A DNA stretch of 64,000 bases. Source: Ceriagrion tenellum (taxonomy: Eukaryota > Arthropoda > Insecta > Odonata > Coenagrionidae). The stretch covers positions 139,730,700 to 139,794,699 of the forward strand of contig OY720633.1 in the NCBI GenBank assembly GCA_963169105.1, written 5' to 3'. Below, one piece after another: positions 12,906 to 24,480 of this stretch. The position numbers were made by a program, and so were the translations under genes. Every line of letters begins with the position of its first letter. Position 1 is the stretch's first letter. The notes below the pieces were generated by a model. It saw nothing but the letters and a program-made list of their open reading frames with translations, was not told the DNA's origin and did not search any database.

Positions 12906-13799
12906 TAAGAGCAGTTCAATTCTCTCTAGAATGGTTCGTAGGCTATTTTTGGGGAGGCGACCGACAAATGAGGTCATTTGCGCCATCAATGATAGGTGGG
13001 TATGTTGTTAAGGAGCATTTTAACAAGCCAAAATGAGCTGCATCCCATTTAATTCATTTCATTTATGGTTGACGAATTGGAGTAGTAAACATTGCATAGC
13101 AAAATTGATAGTGCTTGCACGACGATATAACCTATTTTGGTGACATTATCTCGCATTATACATATCTTCGTGCTGACGGCATTGCTAAGGTAAAAGTGGT
13201 AAGCAGGGTTTTATTAAGATATGCATTGCTTTTGACAAATTATATTATATTTTATTAATTGCTTAATTATGATTACATTTTTTTATTTTATTCTGTAAAT
13301 TTTGGTTTTATTCCTTAAATTTAGTATATTTTCAAAATTTAGGGAGATAATCTTTTTAAATTTTTTATGGAAATTCATTTGTTTCGCAAGACCGCAGTTA
13401 TTCATAATCTCCACCATATTCAGGAGGATATTCAATTGAAGCCCAAATTAAAAATTTTAGAAGAACAATTCTTTTAATGGAAAATTCCTTTACCTTTAAC
13501 GATTTAAACATTTAAAATTTGCTCAGTGACTGAAATACGCGGCGATTGTTTGATTAATTTATGGTCTGAAACCCAAAAAATCGATGATAGAAAAAGATTA
13601 TTTGCGTGAATTCTTTTTTCTTTTAGTTTGTTCATTACGAAAATCAAAATAAGTCGGTTTATTAGCACACTTGATTGGATATGGATCGACCCCATTATAT
13701 ATGTGCAGTAATGATCTCGCTCAGGTCATGATGGCAATAATTCGGACTCATTTTTACCTCTCCGGCCACCGCACGGACCCTATTTAAGGTGATTCTCTG
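12906..13799. other. No recognisable gene
   Basis: Very AT-rich sequence with no coding or repeat structure recognised. Confidence 0.5.
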
Positions 13800-14135
13800 T
13801 GAGTGGTTGATGAAAGTTTGAGGGGGAAAAGAGAAGTGAGAAAGAGGAGGCAGAGGGAGGGAAAGGTATGTGGTTTGGGCGACGCGTTGGTGCACATAAA
13901 AACGAGCAGTTTAGTCCTCTCTCTCTCTCTCTTGTTCCGAGCGCTAATGCAGTCCACTGACCAACTCTTCCCTCTTTTATCTCCTCCCCTCTCTCTCTCT
14001 CTCTGATTCTCCTCCGTTCACGGCCATCTTTTTATTTTCTTCCTTACTTTCTTTTATCCCTCCCCACGCTTCTCTGAAACCTGAGGGAGAGAATGCCTCC
14101 AGCTCCACGTGTGTTCCTCGCCTTCGTAAGTTCAG
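13800..14135. repeat. Purine-to-pyrimidine switching island with CT microsatellites
   Basis: GA-rich at 13810-13870, then CT microsatellites at about 13917-13932 and 13988-14005 and a long pyrimidine-rich run. The block at 14064-14096 (CTTCTCTGAAACCTGAGG...GAGAATGC) recurs in diverged form at 18544-18575 inside another CT-rich island. The two islands therefore share ancestry beyond simple repeats. Confidence 0.6.
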
Positions 14136-15172
14136 TCTCCCGCACTCACTCCGGTTTATCCCGCGAGTCCTCCCCACCCTCCACCCTGTGTTTCTGTCAT
14201 AGATATTAAATAAGAGAAAAAATGAAACAATTTCACGGTATGGTTGCACTGGAGAATATTGAGGCCATTGAAATTCGCAGTGCGCCATGTTGGAATGATC
14301 AGATGCGTAGTTAATACGCCGAGACCATGGGTTCCTCATGCGGCTTTAACGTGTTGCCTTGATGATTCATCGAGAAAGATGCATAATGGAAATGATATTT
14401 GTTTAAAACTATTGAATTATTCTTAAAATTTACTGTAAAATAATGCGAGATAGACGTAGTCGTTCCGTATTATTTTTGGAAAAATGTGGGTTTCCCTGCT
14501 TTATGTAGATATTCCGTCCATTCCCTTCTCTAACCAGTAGTGTGTGTATATGGAATATTTATGTAATAGGTGAGCATACCAAATTTACATCTTTTCGACG
14601 TAGATTGTAAATAATTTTAAACGGCTATTTGCTAAAATTAATTAAAAAGTCCATCGAGGGTATTTCCACAACTAGAATTAGAATTAACTTCAGACGATCC
14701 ATAAATTTTAAGAATCAACATTTCCGTTAAAAGCTCAAAGCCGACATCTTTTCAGACGATGATGGGAATATTTTGTGGGCTCTAATGTAGTGCATTAAAT
14801 TATTACAAGTATATAAATGACGATATAAATTAACAATCGTTGCTTGTTCTCCAGATAGATTCTTTCAATCGAGAGGAGTTTCTACACAGAGCGTCACTCT
14901 TCTTGCGCATTAGAAGAGGATGACGCTATTACCTCTGTACTATTACCTGCGGATGATATTCCGCATTGAAACGGGTTGCAGTTTAATAAATACCTATATT
15001 TGTACAGCTATAAAATTATTTAGAATTGAACCATAACGATGAACTGATATCTCCAAGTGACACCTCATAGCGCGGCGTACATGACTATGAAATTAGAGAA
15101 TTGTTGTAATGAAGGCTTGATAATTAGCTTGTTCAGTAGTTCGACTAGACTAGCTGACCCGTGTGAATATTT
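14136..15172. other. No recognisable gene
   Basis: AT-rich sequence; nothing recognised. Confidence 0.5.
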
Positions 15173-15302
15173 CGCACAGTATGCAGCTTCATCCTGTTTC
15201 TTCCTTCTTTCATCCTGTTCTTCTACCTGTTAAACATTCCGCACAGTATGCAGCTTCTTCCTGTTTCTTTCTTCTTTCTTCCTGTTCTTCCACCTGTTTC
15301 TC
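15173..15302 (+). repeat. Tandem duplication, ~67-bp unit
   Basis: Two copies, starting at 15173 and 15240, each opening with CGCACAGTATGCAGCTTC followed by a pyrimidine-rich TTCCTGTTTCTT...CCTGTT segment. The copies differ at a handful of positions. Confidence 0.9.
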
Positions 15303-15662
15303 CCCATGGACAATTATGTTATTTATGTTTGTATTAAAGATACATAACGTAAACAGTCACACTGATTGCACGTATAATGTAAGAAATATAACTAAACGAT
15401 GTGTTAATAGATGGCGCCTCCTACAGTCTTTTAAGCACGTAACCATAGCCAACATGTTAATTGATTATATTGTCAACAGATTGCACTTTTAATTTTTGTT
15501 CATTTTTTTTAATTTTGGTAACAAAAACTTTAATTTTTAACCATTCGTATATTTTTGTCAGTAGCGGGGAACATAAGCTTTAAAATGATGTTTGAATCAT
15601 TAATTTTTATGAAGAATTATGGGAGTTATGGCGTTGCGACAAAAAAACACCTTTGAGAAATA
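15303..15662. other. No recognisable gene
   Basis: AT-rich sequence between a tandem duplication and a MITE-like element; nothing recognised. Confidence 0.5.
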
Positions 15663-15912
15663 ATATATGTGGACCCCAGAAGTCAAGGTGTCTAAGTGAC
15701 ATTTTTGAACAAAATAAGTTAGGTACAGGAATGGGATGTGAAAATATAAATTTTTTAGGTGGTTAAGGGATTTTCTTGACAGGTGCTGCTATCTAGGGTA
15801 ATGCCTCTTAACTACTTAGTGAGTTGTACCAAACATCTTCAATTTGACTTAAGTTTTCTCTAAACAATGGTGTTGTTACTTAGACCCCTTGACTTCTGGG
15901 GTCCTCATATAT
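15663..15912. mobile_element. MITE-like element with 39-bp terminal inverted repeats
   Basis: Positions 15663-15701 and 15874-15912 are inverted repeats matching at 36 of 39 bases, with a shared core GGACCCCAGAAGTCAAGG. They enclose 172 bp of AT-rich sequence with no open frame. The total of 250 bp fits a non-autonomous DNA transposon. The ends are ATAT-rich, so the exact termini and any TA target duplication cannot be fixed. No superfamily is assigned. Confidence 0.7.
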
Positions 15913-16245
15913 GATGATTATTGGATATAGACTATACTATTACATTTACATTCCATTTAATAAGAAAGATATTTTCCGCGCCTAGAATATTAATATCAGG
16001 AAGCACAATAACCCATCGTTAGAGTATCCGTTCCGACTTACAATCTCAGACGCCAATCGCTGTATTCAAGAGATCCTCGGAGTGGCGAAAATGCCTCCAC
16101 CTGAAGCTCATCACCCCTGTTGAACTGCATACTAACTGAGAACTAACCCTAGCCACATTAAAATGGCTCAAGTATTGTTTCATTTATATTCCAGCTATTT
16201 TTAAGACCGCTCAACTCGGTGCATTTTATTGTAAAAACGAATGCG

Positions 16246-16443
16246 TCATAGTACATACAAAAAATGAATGGAATTACATCCGGTTCTATCTCTCGTGGTC
16301 ATTCGGACAATCATCCAATTTGCCACTTTACGTTGTACAATTTTCTTCATGAAAGACTTCATGCACTCGTTTGAACTAATGAGGTAGATGGAAAGACCAC
16401 TTGCTATGCTGGCCAGGGTTAGAAGCTGAAGCCAGTCCGCCAT
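16246..16443 (-). CDS. Possible small membrane protein or first exon (65 codons)
   Basis: The frame opens with ATGGCGGACTGG, preceded by AAAG and by an in-frame TGA four codons upstream, so the ATG would be the true start. Residues about 4-22 (WLQLLTLASIASGLSIYLI) form one hydrophobic helix, followed by a basic stretch (KSFMKKIVQRK). This is the topology of a small single-pass membrane protein. Codons look more mixed than in the surrounding AT-rich DNA. A CAAC|GTAAAG donor-like site inside the frame (about 16323-16332) would allow it to be a first exon. No family was recognised, no downstream exon was found, and a chance frame is still plausible. Confidence 0.25.
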   Translation of the reverse strand: MADWLQLLTLASIASGLSIYLISSNECMKSFMKKIVQRKVANWMIVRMTTRDRTGCNSIHFLYVL

Positions 16444-16479
16444 CTTTATTAACCCTCAATTTCCTAGAGCGCTTCACAG

Positions 16480-16990
16480 ACAAAGATTATATTATGATTT
16501 TTTGTTAATTGCATGGAATTTACAAAAAAACGTGCAAATTCAATACCTAAACCATAAAAGCAAACTCATATAAAATAAATATAATATAAATCTTGTAAAA
16601 TGCACTCTATTTAATCAACTTTACAACTGTATGGTCCTCCTAAGCCATTTGTGGCTTATCAGCAGGTGCATTTTATAATTTATCAGTTGTGTTTTTATTT
16701 AACACTAGCAGAATATTAGCACTAAATACTATATATAAACAACGCTAAAGAATCTACGAGATAAACGAACATAATTTATGTGCATAACTACAATTCCTTT
16801 TTCCTTCTCTTAACTCCCCTTATAGATTCCAAATTTTTTTAGATCATCACTCATATTATTGAACAGTTTTGGAACACAAGCACTTAATTGCCTGCACCTC
16901 TTGTGTGTGAAATATCTTGGAACTTCATATTTTTAACTTTTCCAAGTTCAGTATTTTGATAGTAGTGGATAAATTGCGGGCTAATGCACT
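16480..16990 (-). mobile_element. Probable LINE 3' end (RT C-terminal remnant)
   Basis: Read on the minus strand, about 16800-16930 encodes VPRYFTHKRCRQ followed by VPKLFNNMSDDLKK. This resembles the C-terminal block of CR1/Jockey-like LINEs (PKLFNxLPxEIKx). The frame stops shortly after. The downstream part on the minus strand (to about 16480) is AT-rich and would correspond to a 3' tail; GGCTTAGGAGGACC near 16640 is of the kind seen in LINE tails. The match is short, so this is less secure than the 24-kb copy. Confidence 0.45.
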
Positions 16991-18439
16991 AGTTTTTCAA
17001 TTATATTATGTTTTCCATCGATAACTTACTAGAAATCAGAATGCACTAACTTCTTTAATGTGCATTCTCCTTCCGTTTATGGTTTATTTACTTAAAAAAT
17101 ACGTATAATCCACATTCCCGCTGAAAGCTAGTGTAAAATCGAGTAGATTCCATAGCTCTAAGTAACCAATGTATGTTTGATGAGTTACTTGACTCAAATT
17201 TCAAACACATGGTTGATTTCCTTGCTTTACATCCGCTGATTCGTATCGTTCGTAATAGTCATAGAAAAGTAAGGAGAGAGCAGGGTTAAATCATATGGTT
17301 GTTATTTTGGTTATCAGACTACAATTTGATGACGTAGTGCCCTCTCCATATACTTCAATGGTTTGAACAATAAAATGTACCGAGAAAAAGCGGCCTTTAG
17401 AAAACTGTGTCCTCTAATCTATCTAATATTAATGGCAAGTTATTACCAAACCACAATATTATTTGCGAATAAAATTTTACATTCCATCACAATAAAAAAG
17501 ATAAGAAGAACAGGAAAAACGCGAGAAAAATTAAATTTCCCCATATAATACGAGTGCTATTTTCGTGGAAAGCCGTTTACCAGAAGGGGAAAGCAACAAT
17601 ATATGAAGAAAAACAAAGTACAGGCTTCTCAATACCTTATTTTTTGAGTTAATAGCAAACCATTGCAATGATAGCTGAAGTTAAAATACGGTATTTCCAA
17701 CAAATGGCGCTGCCATCGGCTTGTAATGACTGGAAAAAAGTTTTAATTAAATATATATCCGTGGGATAAACTGCATATTATGCAAGTTATTTATGGCTTT
17801 GAATAAGTAATACATAACAATAGTGCAATCTGTTTTTTTTACCAAATGAATACTAAGGAGGAACTTATATGTTGTTTTGACTCATACATTCGTGGTAAAG
17901 CCTCCTTAATAATGTGTGAGTGTGAAGATATCGCGCAGCTATTCTCATCAGGATTTGCTGCATGTTTTGTTTGCTGCGTGTTGCGTTTGTTTTTATTTCA
18001 GCTTTTCACTTGCCATGCCGTGAGCGTTGTTGAGAGAATTAGATTTGTTCGGTGTCCGTTTGCTCTTTTCATACAAACACAACGTTATTTCGTCCGTAAT
18101 TCCATTGCTGAGCTGATAAAAAATACTTCCATATGCCCGGTCTGGTATTTTGTGGCTGTCGCGGATACTAAAAATCTCTTCCAAATCGGGCTTAGATTAT
18201 AGCCTCCCTCACAATTAAAACTCTGAGGTCATTTTGCTATCTAAATTGCTCCCTGTATTAAATGCAAACGGCACTGTTCTGCACTTCGCTAACACCCATG
18301 TTTTCTTAAAATTAACTTGTGTATCGGGCTCGAAATAGAATTTGAATTAGTATTTTTTGAAGCGCATGGTAGTGGCATGTTTTAGTTAACTTCGTTTCCT
18401 GCCATGAGTGCCTTTACTGAGGCTTACGGTGCGCCGCGT
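16991..18439. other. No recognisable gene
   Basis: AT-rich sequence. The longest open frame (17846-18202, +, 118 codons) contains a cysteine/phenylalanine-rich hydrophobic patch but no recognised domain; probably chance. Confidence 0.5.
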
Positions 18440-18720
18440 AGATTAACTCAGTCCAAATCTTTCCTCCTCTGTGATCCTCCACCCTGGGCCATCATCTTTT
18501 CCCTCTCTCTATCCCTCTTTATCACTCTCTATCTCTCTCTTTTTCCACACTTCTCAGTAACCTGAGAGGGAGAATGCTTTCTCCTCCCCCTGCGAGCCCC
18601 CCAAGCTCCAAACTGCCCTCCTTCCTCCCATTCTTCCCATGAAAGTTCTCTTCCTCGCCCTCTCACTCCCAAACCTCAGCCCTTATATGGAGCGTCCCCA
18701 CATTTACATTCCTCATCGTT
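18440..18720 (+). repeat. Pyrimidine-rich island
   Basis: C/T-rich on the + strand with CTCT runs. It contains CTTCTCAGTAACCTGAGAGG...GAATGC (18544-18575), a diverged copy of the block at 14064-14096. Confidence 0.6.
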
Positions 18721-21049
18721 GTCAAACTTTGTCGTTGTTAAGTCTAATTTTATCCGTTTGCAGCTCCCACGGTGTTAACCTTGTCAAGACGGATGAGGGA
18801 ACAGTCGCACGGATTCCGGCGGAGTGGGATGGAAACAAATGCGGAAGAGAGCAGAATGCGGGAGTTGTTGCTGAATCCACGTGTTGTAGTTGCGGTGTGG
18901 TGTTCAATGATCCACTTAATATGCGATCAAGATGGTTTAAAATTAATTCAGAAAGACTATTTTCTCGTTTTATCCCAAGCAATGTCAATACATTAACTTT
19001 TCAAGCTGAGGGGGACCTTCTTCTGATAGGAATGATGATGTCGGTGTGCAGGAATAGAGAATGGAAGATGAGAGTAAATGCGTGAGGGAAAGTGTTTTGT
19101 TCAATATATAAGCTAAGCAATGGATACATAGATACAGAGAGTTCTGAAGTAAACCGATTTGTTATGTTTACAAAAATTAATGATTATGTTAATATTTACA
19201 CCCATTGTACCAATCCTATCCGCTTAACATGGGAATACCGTTCAAGAAGAATCAATCTTCTTTTTCGGTCAGTTTTATATTTAAAAATACAAAACAAAGA
19301 AGAACCCCAAAGAAAAGCTGAAGTGACAAAATTTGCGATGAAATCTATACAAAGTAAATGAGACACACATATTGGGCACTGCCTGAGACATGACAGCTTT
19401 CTCAAGACTAATATGGTAGGAGCAGTGAATGAGCAACACCTGAATAAGGCCAGGCATGGGACGGTTTTTACTACAGTTTATCGTGCTTTGACAGCTGAAA
19501 TCATTACACGCTCACTGTCTTCTCCGCGCAAGACAGGTGAGTTTCTCAAGCAAATCGGTAGGTCATCCTTTCAAATTCGAGCCGAGCTCAACAATCAATA
19601 ACTTGGGTGAATGAGCGGTAAATGGTGCTATCTCCGTGGTTGGTTTTAGCCTAAAATAGAATCCTTGAATTATATTACGATGGATGTCCTTAACGAAGAA
19701 TTATGAAGGAATTAAGCGTAAATATTGGAATAGGCCAAGTGTAGAATTGCAGCAAATAAATCTCAGAGTTGATGACCACCGATAATGGTGAATGCGAAAT
19801 ACTGTCAATCACTCACTGGTAGGATTGAACAACCAATGAAAACATCATTTATATTTATCGTAAAATTTATAAAATAAAAAAGATTAGAATGTCTTCTAGG
19901 ATGCATCACGTAGTTTCTTTTGGAAACGATTAACAGCAGTGAAAAGCTTAGGGTTGCGAGAGTTTTATGGTTATTTTTATAGTCAACGCCACTTAAGATA
20001 ATGTACTTTTACACCTTCGCATTAGCCCGTAATGCTAAAGTTCTACATTAAACTTCCATGTTACTCAGCAGATTTAGTCATCATGAGATGGATAAAGATC
20101 CTCAAATACCTTATCCAACATGAGGGGGGGATTTTTCATGCTAAAGGTGTCATGCTCATCTAGATTTTAATCAATATCCTTAAATTGTGGTAGTTTAACC
20201 GAAAGTTTTTTCAAGACATCATACAGATCATATTTAGTTTTTAAACTCTAACTGTTTTACGAAAATGCAGTAAGACTATATATTTTAATGGCACATAAAA
20301 TTTATGTTTATGGATGTACTTCTCAGCAAAATATGCATTTTTAAGGCTTAAACCTGATGCATATGTTACAAGTTTTACACGGAAAATACCATATTAACCA
20401 ATGGTTTTTGCAGTTTAACGAAAACCATTGCATCAAGTGCTAAATATCTTGTTTTTAACTAGTGAGAAAACCTACGAACTAAGCGCAGTTACATTACTGA
20501 CCCCATCCGTACGTGGAAGCGTCTCCATCTTTTAAATTCTGTCTGTTTAAAGCGATTACTCGTACCATATCCCATTTGGAAAACGGATAATATTTTATGA
20601 CAAATATTTCGAAAATTATGGCTATTAGTGGCCGATATTGTGGCATCAACGAAGTGATGCCATATTTTTCTTTCACTCAAGGGTAAACTTATTTTATCTT
20701 ATACGTAGCGTTTTATCGCCCATTCTACCTCATTCTTCCCTGGGAATTTTGTGCTTTACTGAAATACTCCTGTCACCAACACGATCACTACCATCGTCTT
20801 TCATCTGTATATCTCTTTAAATAGATCTTTACGTCGTCTTAAATTTCGTCGTCTTAAATAAAACGTCTTTCCTTTGCATGATGTGTGAGTACTTATTAGG
20901 TAAGCAGGTATTATTCCACCAGTCACTCTTTCTTTCGTGTGTACCTGCTGGAAAGAAGAGATTTCCACTAGAATTCTCAGCGATGTTTCTTCAATGAAAA
21001 GGACGGAATAGCCACTGATCGGATGAGTCCTTCGGCGACGTTCAGAGCC
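18721..21049. other. No recognisable gene
   Basis: Mostly AT-rich. A 148-codon open frame starting in the CT-rich island (18639-19085, +) has no recognised motif. Nothing else supported. Confidence 0.5.
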
Positions 21050-21440
21050 AACTCGAAGAGCTTGAGAGGGGGAGGAGAGGAAATCGGAGGCTTTTCAAAG
21101 AATGAGATCTTTAAGGAGGATTAACAGACGTGGATTACGGAACTTGGACTCTTCCTTCCACCCTTTCACCGCCCCTCTCTGAACTATCTCCTCCCTCCCT
21201 GCTACTCACCCCCCTTTTTCAGCACTTCTCGCCCTCTCTGCTCTTCTTCCCAAGACTTCGCCGCAGCATTTTCCCCCCCGACGCCCCCCCCCCTCACCAG
21301 TGCCCCTTCGCATCCTCCTCCTACTTGCCGTCTTCTCCCTTCCTTCCTCATCTTACTTACTCACTTTACTTACTCGTCAAGCCTCTCTCTCCCTCTCAAT
21401 TTTTCTTCTTCCGCCCTACTCTTTTCCTCTTCCGCGCCAA
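21050..21440. repeat. Purine-to-pyrimidine switching island
   Basis: G/A-rich at about 21050-21120, then strongly C/T-rich at 21150-21440 with C homopolymers near 21277-21293. Open frames here reflect composition. Confidence 0.6.
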
Positions 21441-23085
21441 GTTTTCGGAGAGTAAAAGTTTTGGGGAGGTGAAAAAAGTTATTTTCGTCGTCTTTGAAAA
21501 TTTCTCGAGTTTAGTCGGAGACAAAAAGCTTTGAAATCTTGCGTGAAAAATGGAGAGTTTTTTTAAATGCGATCCGTCCTTCGGTGTGAGGAATGCTCCT
21601 CTCAGTTATTTTTTTTTATTATTACCTCTGACCACAAATTACGAATGAGAATACAAATTTAATTTCGTACTCGGTAAAATATCGCAAAAATTTAAAGAGG
21701 TTAATGAAAAAGTTATCACCATGTTACTAATACATGCGCAACCTATTTTCTTTGGGTGAATCTATCACATTATATATCCAAGGGCCGGTGTTCTTAAGCT
21801 ATAATCCGAATGGGAGAATTCAGCCTTGCTAAAAAGTCAAGGAACAGCCTATCGTCAATGCAACTCATGAATTCATTACTACTGTTATTAGAAAATTGCT
21901 GATATTGTCTAATAATCCTTCACTCATAACTAGCTCCTCATAACTAGTTTTACGTACAAAGAAATAATTTCAATCCCTTGTATGACAGCGTATTACATAA
22001 ATGTCTAAAGATCTATTAGACTTGAATAAATCCTAATCGGGTCATGTTCTTACGACAGGCTTTTTAATAGATTTCCTGCGTAAACTTCGTCGCACGATTT
22101 ATAAAGCAGTAGAGGAGACGGCAAACCCAGTCTTACTACTCGGTTAGTCACTGTCCATCCTCCTAGTCTTCCATAGGTAGTCTAATAAAAGTAACCACTG
22201 GTTGCGAAAAAGAAAGCCGTTCTTAGATACAATTCCAACATTCTGTCATGCTTTCATTAGCTTCATTTGTTACATTCTTAACTAAGTTTTCTCGCAACTC
22301 ACGAAGGAAACTAAAACACCGCATATTCCTTTCTATTATTATTCTCATGACCGCAATGGCGCAATGCGTTCCCTTTTCGAAATCCTTGCTGATCTTACCC
22401 TTCTTCGGCCTTATTCTCCAGCCTTTTGTTCGAGGCTCTCAAAGCTATATGCCGTGTGCAAAATTATTACAGTCCTGCAGTCCCTGCTCATAGCTGCTTT
22501 TCCCCGGGATGAGGATTAACAGTGACCTAACGAAGCCCTTCTAGCCCGCTTCTCTCACATGCTATTTTGCGACTAATTCTGAGGCTTAACTCGCCAAAGT
22601 CTTCCTTCCATTCTTTTCAACCCTCTCCTTCGTAATTTTGCGAGGATATCAACCATTTCGGCGTCGCGGTTTTTCTTTATTTTCCGTTGCGTTTCTTTTT
22701 TCATCACTTGGTAATTTTTTCTGGACCCTAGCCATTCTCGTTTACGTCGGATTCTTTTTCTTCGCAGGATGGTGTATATATATCTAATGCCCTCACCGCT
22801 AACTTCAGCCGCATATTTTATCCACCAAACCGAAATCCTATTTTGATCCAATTTATTTTTCTTCGTCATTCCTTGTCGTAAGTTTTACCTTTCACTGTCT
22901 TTTATACTATGCTCAACTCTCTCGGAGGATTTCATCATATCATTGCACTTCTCTTTCCACCACTTTCTCTTCCGCGAGTATTTCTCGCATTTCTTGGTAC
23001 ATTCTTCTCTGTTCATTCTTCACAGCAGCGTCATAAGTTTTTATTCACCTTATCCACAACATACCAATAATATTTTATTAGTACA
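21441..23085. other. No recognisable gene
   Basis: AT-rich with some CT-rich patches at 22.6-23.0 kb. Minus-strand frame 22573-22869 is lysine/arginine-rich because of local composition. Nothing recognised. Confidence 0.5.
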
Positions 23086-23187
23086 TATAGCTTCGACTAG
23101 TTCTGAAAAAATGTGTCATCTTCAGAGACCTATCTCCATGCTGTTTGCTGAGGATTCTACACTGTAGTGAAACTAGTTGAAGCTATA
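23086..23187. repeat. Short inverted repeat (17-bp arms, 68-bp loop)
   Basis: TATAGCTTCGACTAGTT (23086-23102) and AACTAGTTGAAGCTATA (23171-23187) pair with one mismatch. GAAACTAGT-type motifs are frequent in animal LINE/PLE tails, so this may be a retroelement 3' remnant or a tiny MITE. Confidence 0.7.
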
Positions 23188-24047
23188 AAATTTTTTGTGC
23201 GGTTGATTTTAAAAATTGTTTTCTTCTCGATTTAATTAAAATAGAGGCCAAAATAGGTGCCTCGTGGAGATAATGCATGCATCGCCCCCGGTGATTTCAG
23301 AGAACATTCTCTTTTTCGAAGACAACCGAATTCCACCCGTATATGAAATCCTATTTCCCAAACCAATCAGTCCGAACCCGCATTCAGCAGCCTACAGGGG
23401 GGTTATCTGCTTCCTCCAAGTTATCATTTTGTCACACTTTTGGCTAAGGCCGAAAAGGATTGAAGATAGGACCACGGCTTTAGTCTCACTCTATTTAACG
23501 GTTTTTGCCACCTACCGACTCATCTTCTCCAGTTCTTTCTTTTTACTACATTTATTGACCACTTTCGTCAGTTCCGAGTTTGGTTCTGATGAAGCAGTAG
23601 TAAGTGATGGCGGACTCCGAGAACTTTTCGTCTCTCTTCACTAATGTCAAATTTTAGGCTCCAATTTTCTGCTTTGCACTGTACATGGCAATGAGAATCG
23701 GTGGGATATTTGTTATGCCACGTTTCTGCCTCACAAAGTTAATTTGATTGTGGTATATATATATATATGAAGACTGAAAAACAAGCTGAAATGAGGTGCT
23801 TGTGAGATGAAAATACCGGTAGTTGTTTTTTCAGACATTTTTAATGGTTACAGCTTTATATATTTTCATTCGTAAAACTGTTCATAGCATTAGGTGTTAG
23901 TATGGGCTACGCATATAAACTGTGATCAACGCCAGAGTATACGCTAATACTTTATGGTCACCTGGATACAGGTCTGTTTCTTATGTAACTGTGTTTTATG
24001 CTACGCTCTTTAGAGAAATTCTCCAACTGCTTTTATTACGAAAGTAG
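23188..24047. other. No recognisable gene
   Basis: AT-rich sequence with a short AT microsatellite at about 23754-23768. A 126-codon frame at 23264-23644 (+) has no recognised motif. Confidence 0.5.
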
Positions 24048-24480
24048 ATTATTATTATTATTAACGTTTATTAGACATTAAACAAGCATAATTACATTAA
24101 AATAGTCCTCGTCGGAGATAAAAAAATAACTTATACCCACATCACATAAAATAATCAGAAAACAATATCAGGTTTACACTTCATAAAATGATCAGTAGAT
24201 TAAAAGAATTTTTATACAATCAACTTGTGTAATACATTTTTAAATCTCAAATATGTTACAGATCTGACCCCTTGAGGTAAAGTGTTTAAAAATTGTAACT
24301 TCAACACATCAAATTGATTTTGAGTTTTTTTTTATAACCTGCACTGAGGAATGACAAGTTTCTCATTAATCCTGGTGTCATGATAGTGAATATTATTTGC
24401 AGTCTCATAAAGGTCAATATTTTCTTTGACATTACATAAAAATTTATATACATACAGACTATATAGGGTCATAATTCCAA
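24048..24480 (-). mobile_element. Jockey/CR1-type LINE 3' end with (AAT)n tail
   Basis: Minus-strand translation gives, in one frame with in-frame stops, NVKENIDLYETANNIHYHDT, then RINEKLVIPQCRL, then LQFLNTLPQGVRSVTYLRFK. This is the standard C-terminal architecture of Jockey/CR1-type LINE reverse transcriptases: the HDTR motif, then the xLPxxIRxxxxxxxFKxxL block. Three stops break the frame, so the copy is dead. The element ends on the minus strand in an (AAT)n run (+ strand 24048-24062), as expected for target-primed insertion. It is 5'-truncated; nothing of the RT catalytic core remains. Confidence 0.85.

Noticed and set aside
18639..19085. 148-codon open frame, + strand
   Set aside because: Begins in a CT-rich island and has competing frames on both strands; no domain recognised.
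23086..23187. miRNA precursor
   Set aside because: The 17-bp arms enclose a 68-base unpaired loop, which does not fit a pre-miRNA.
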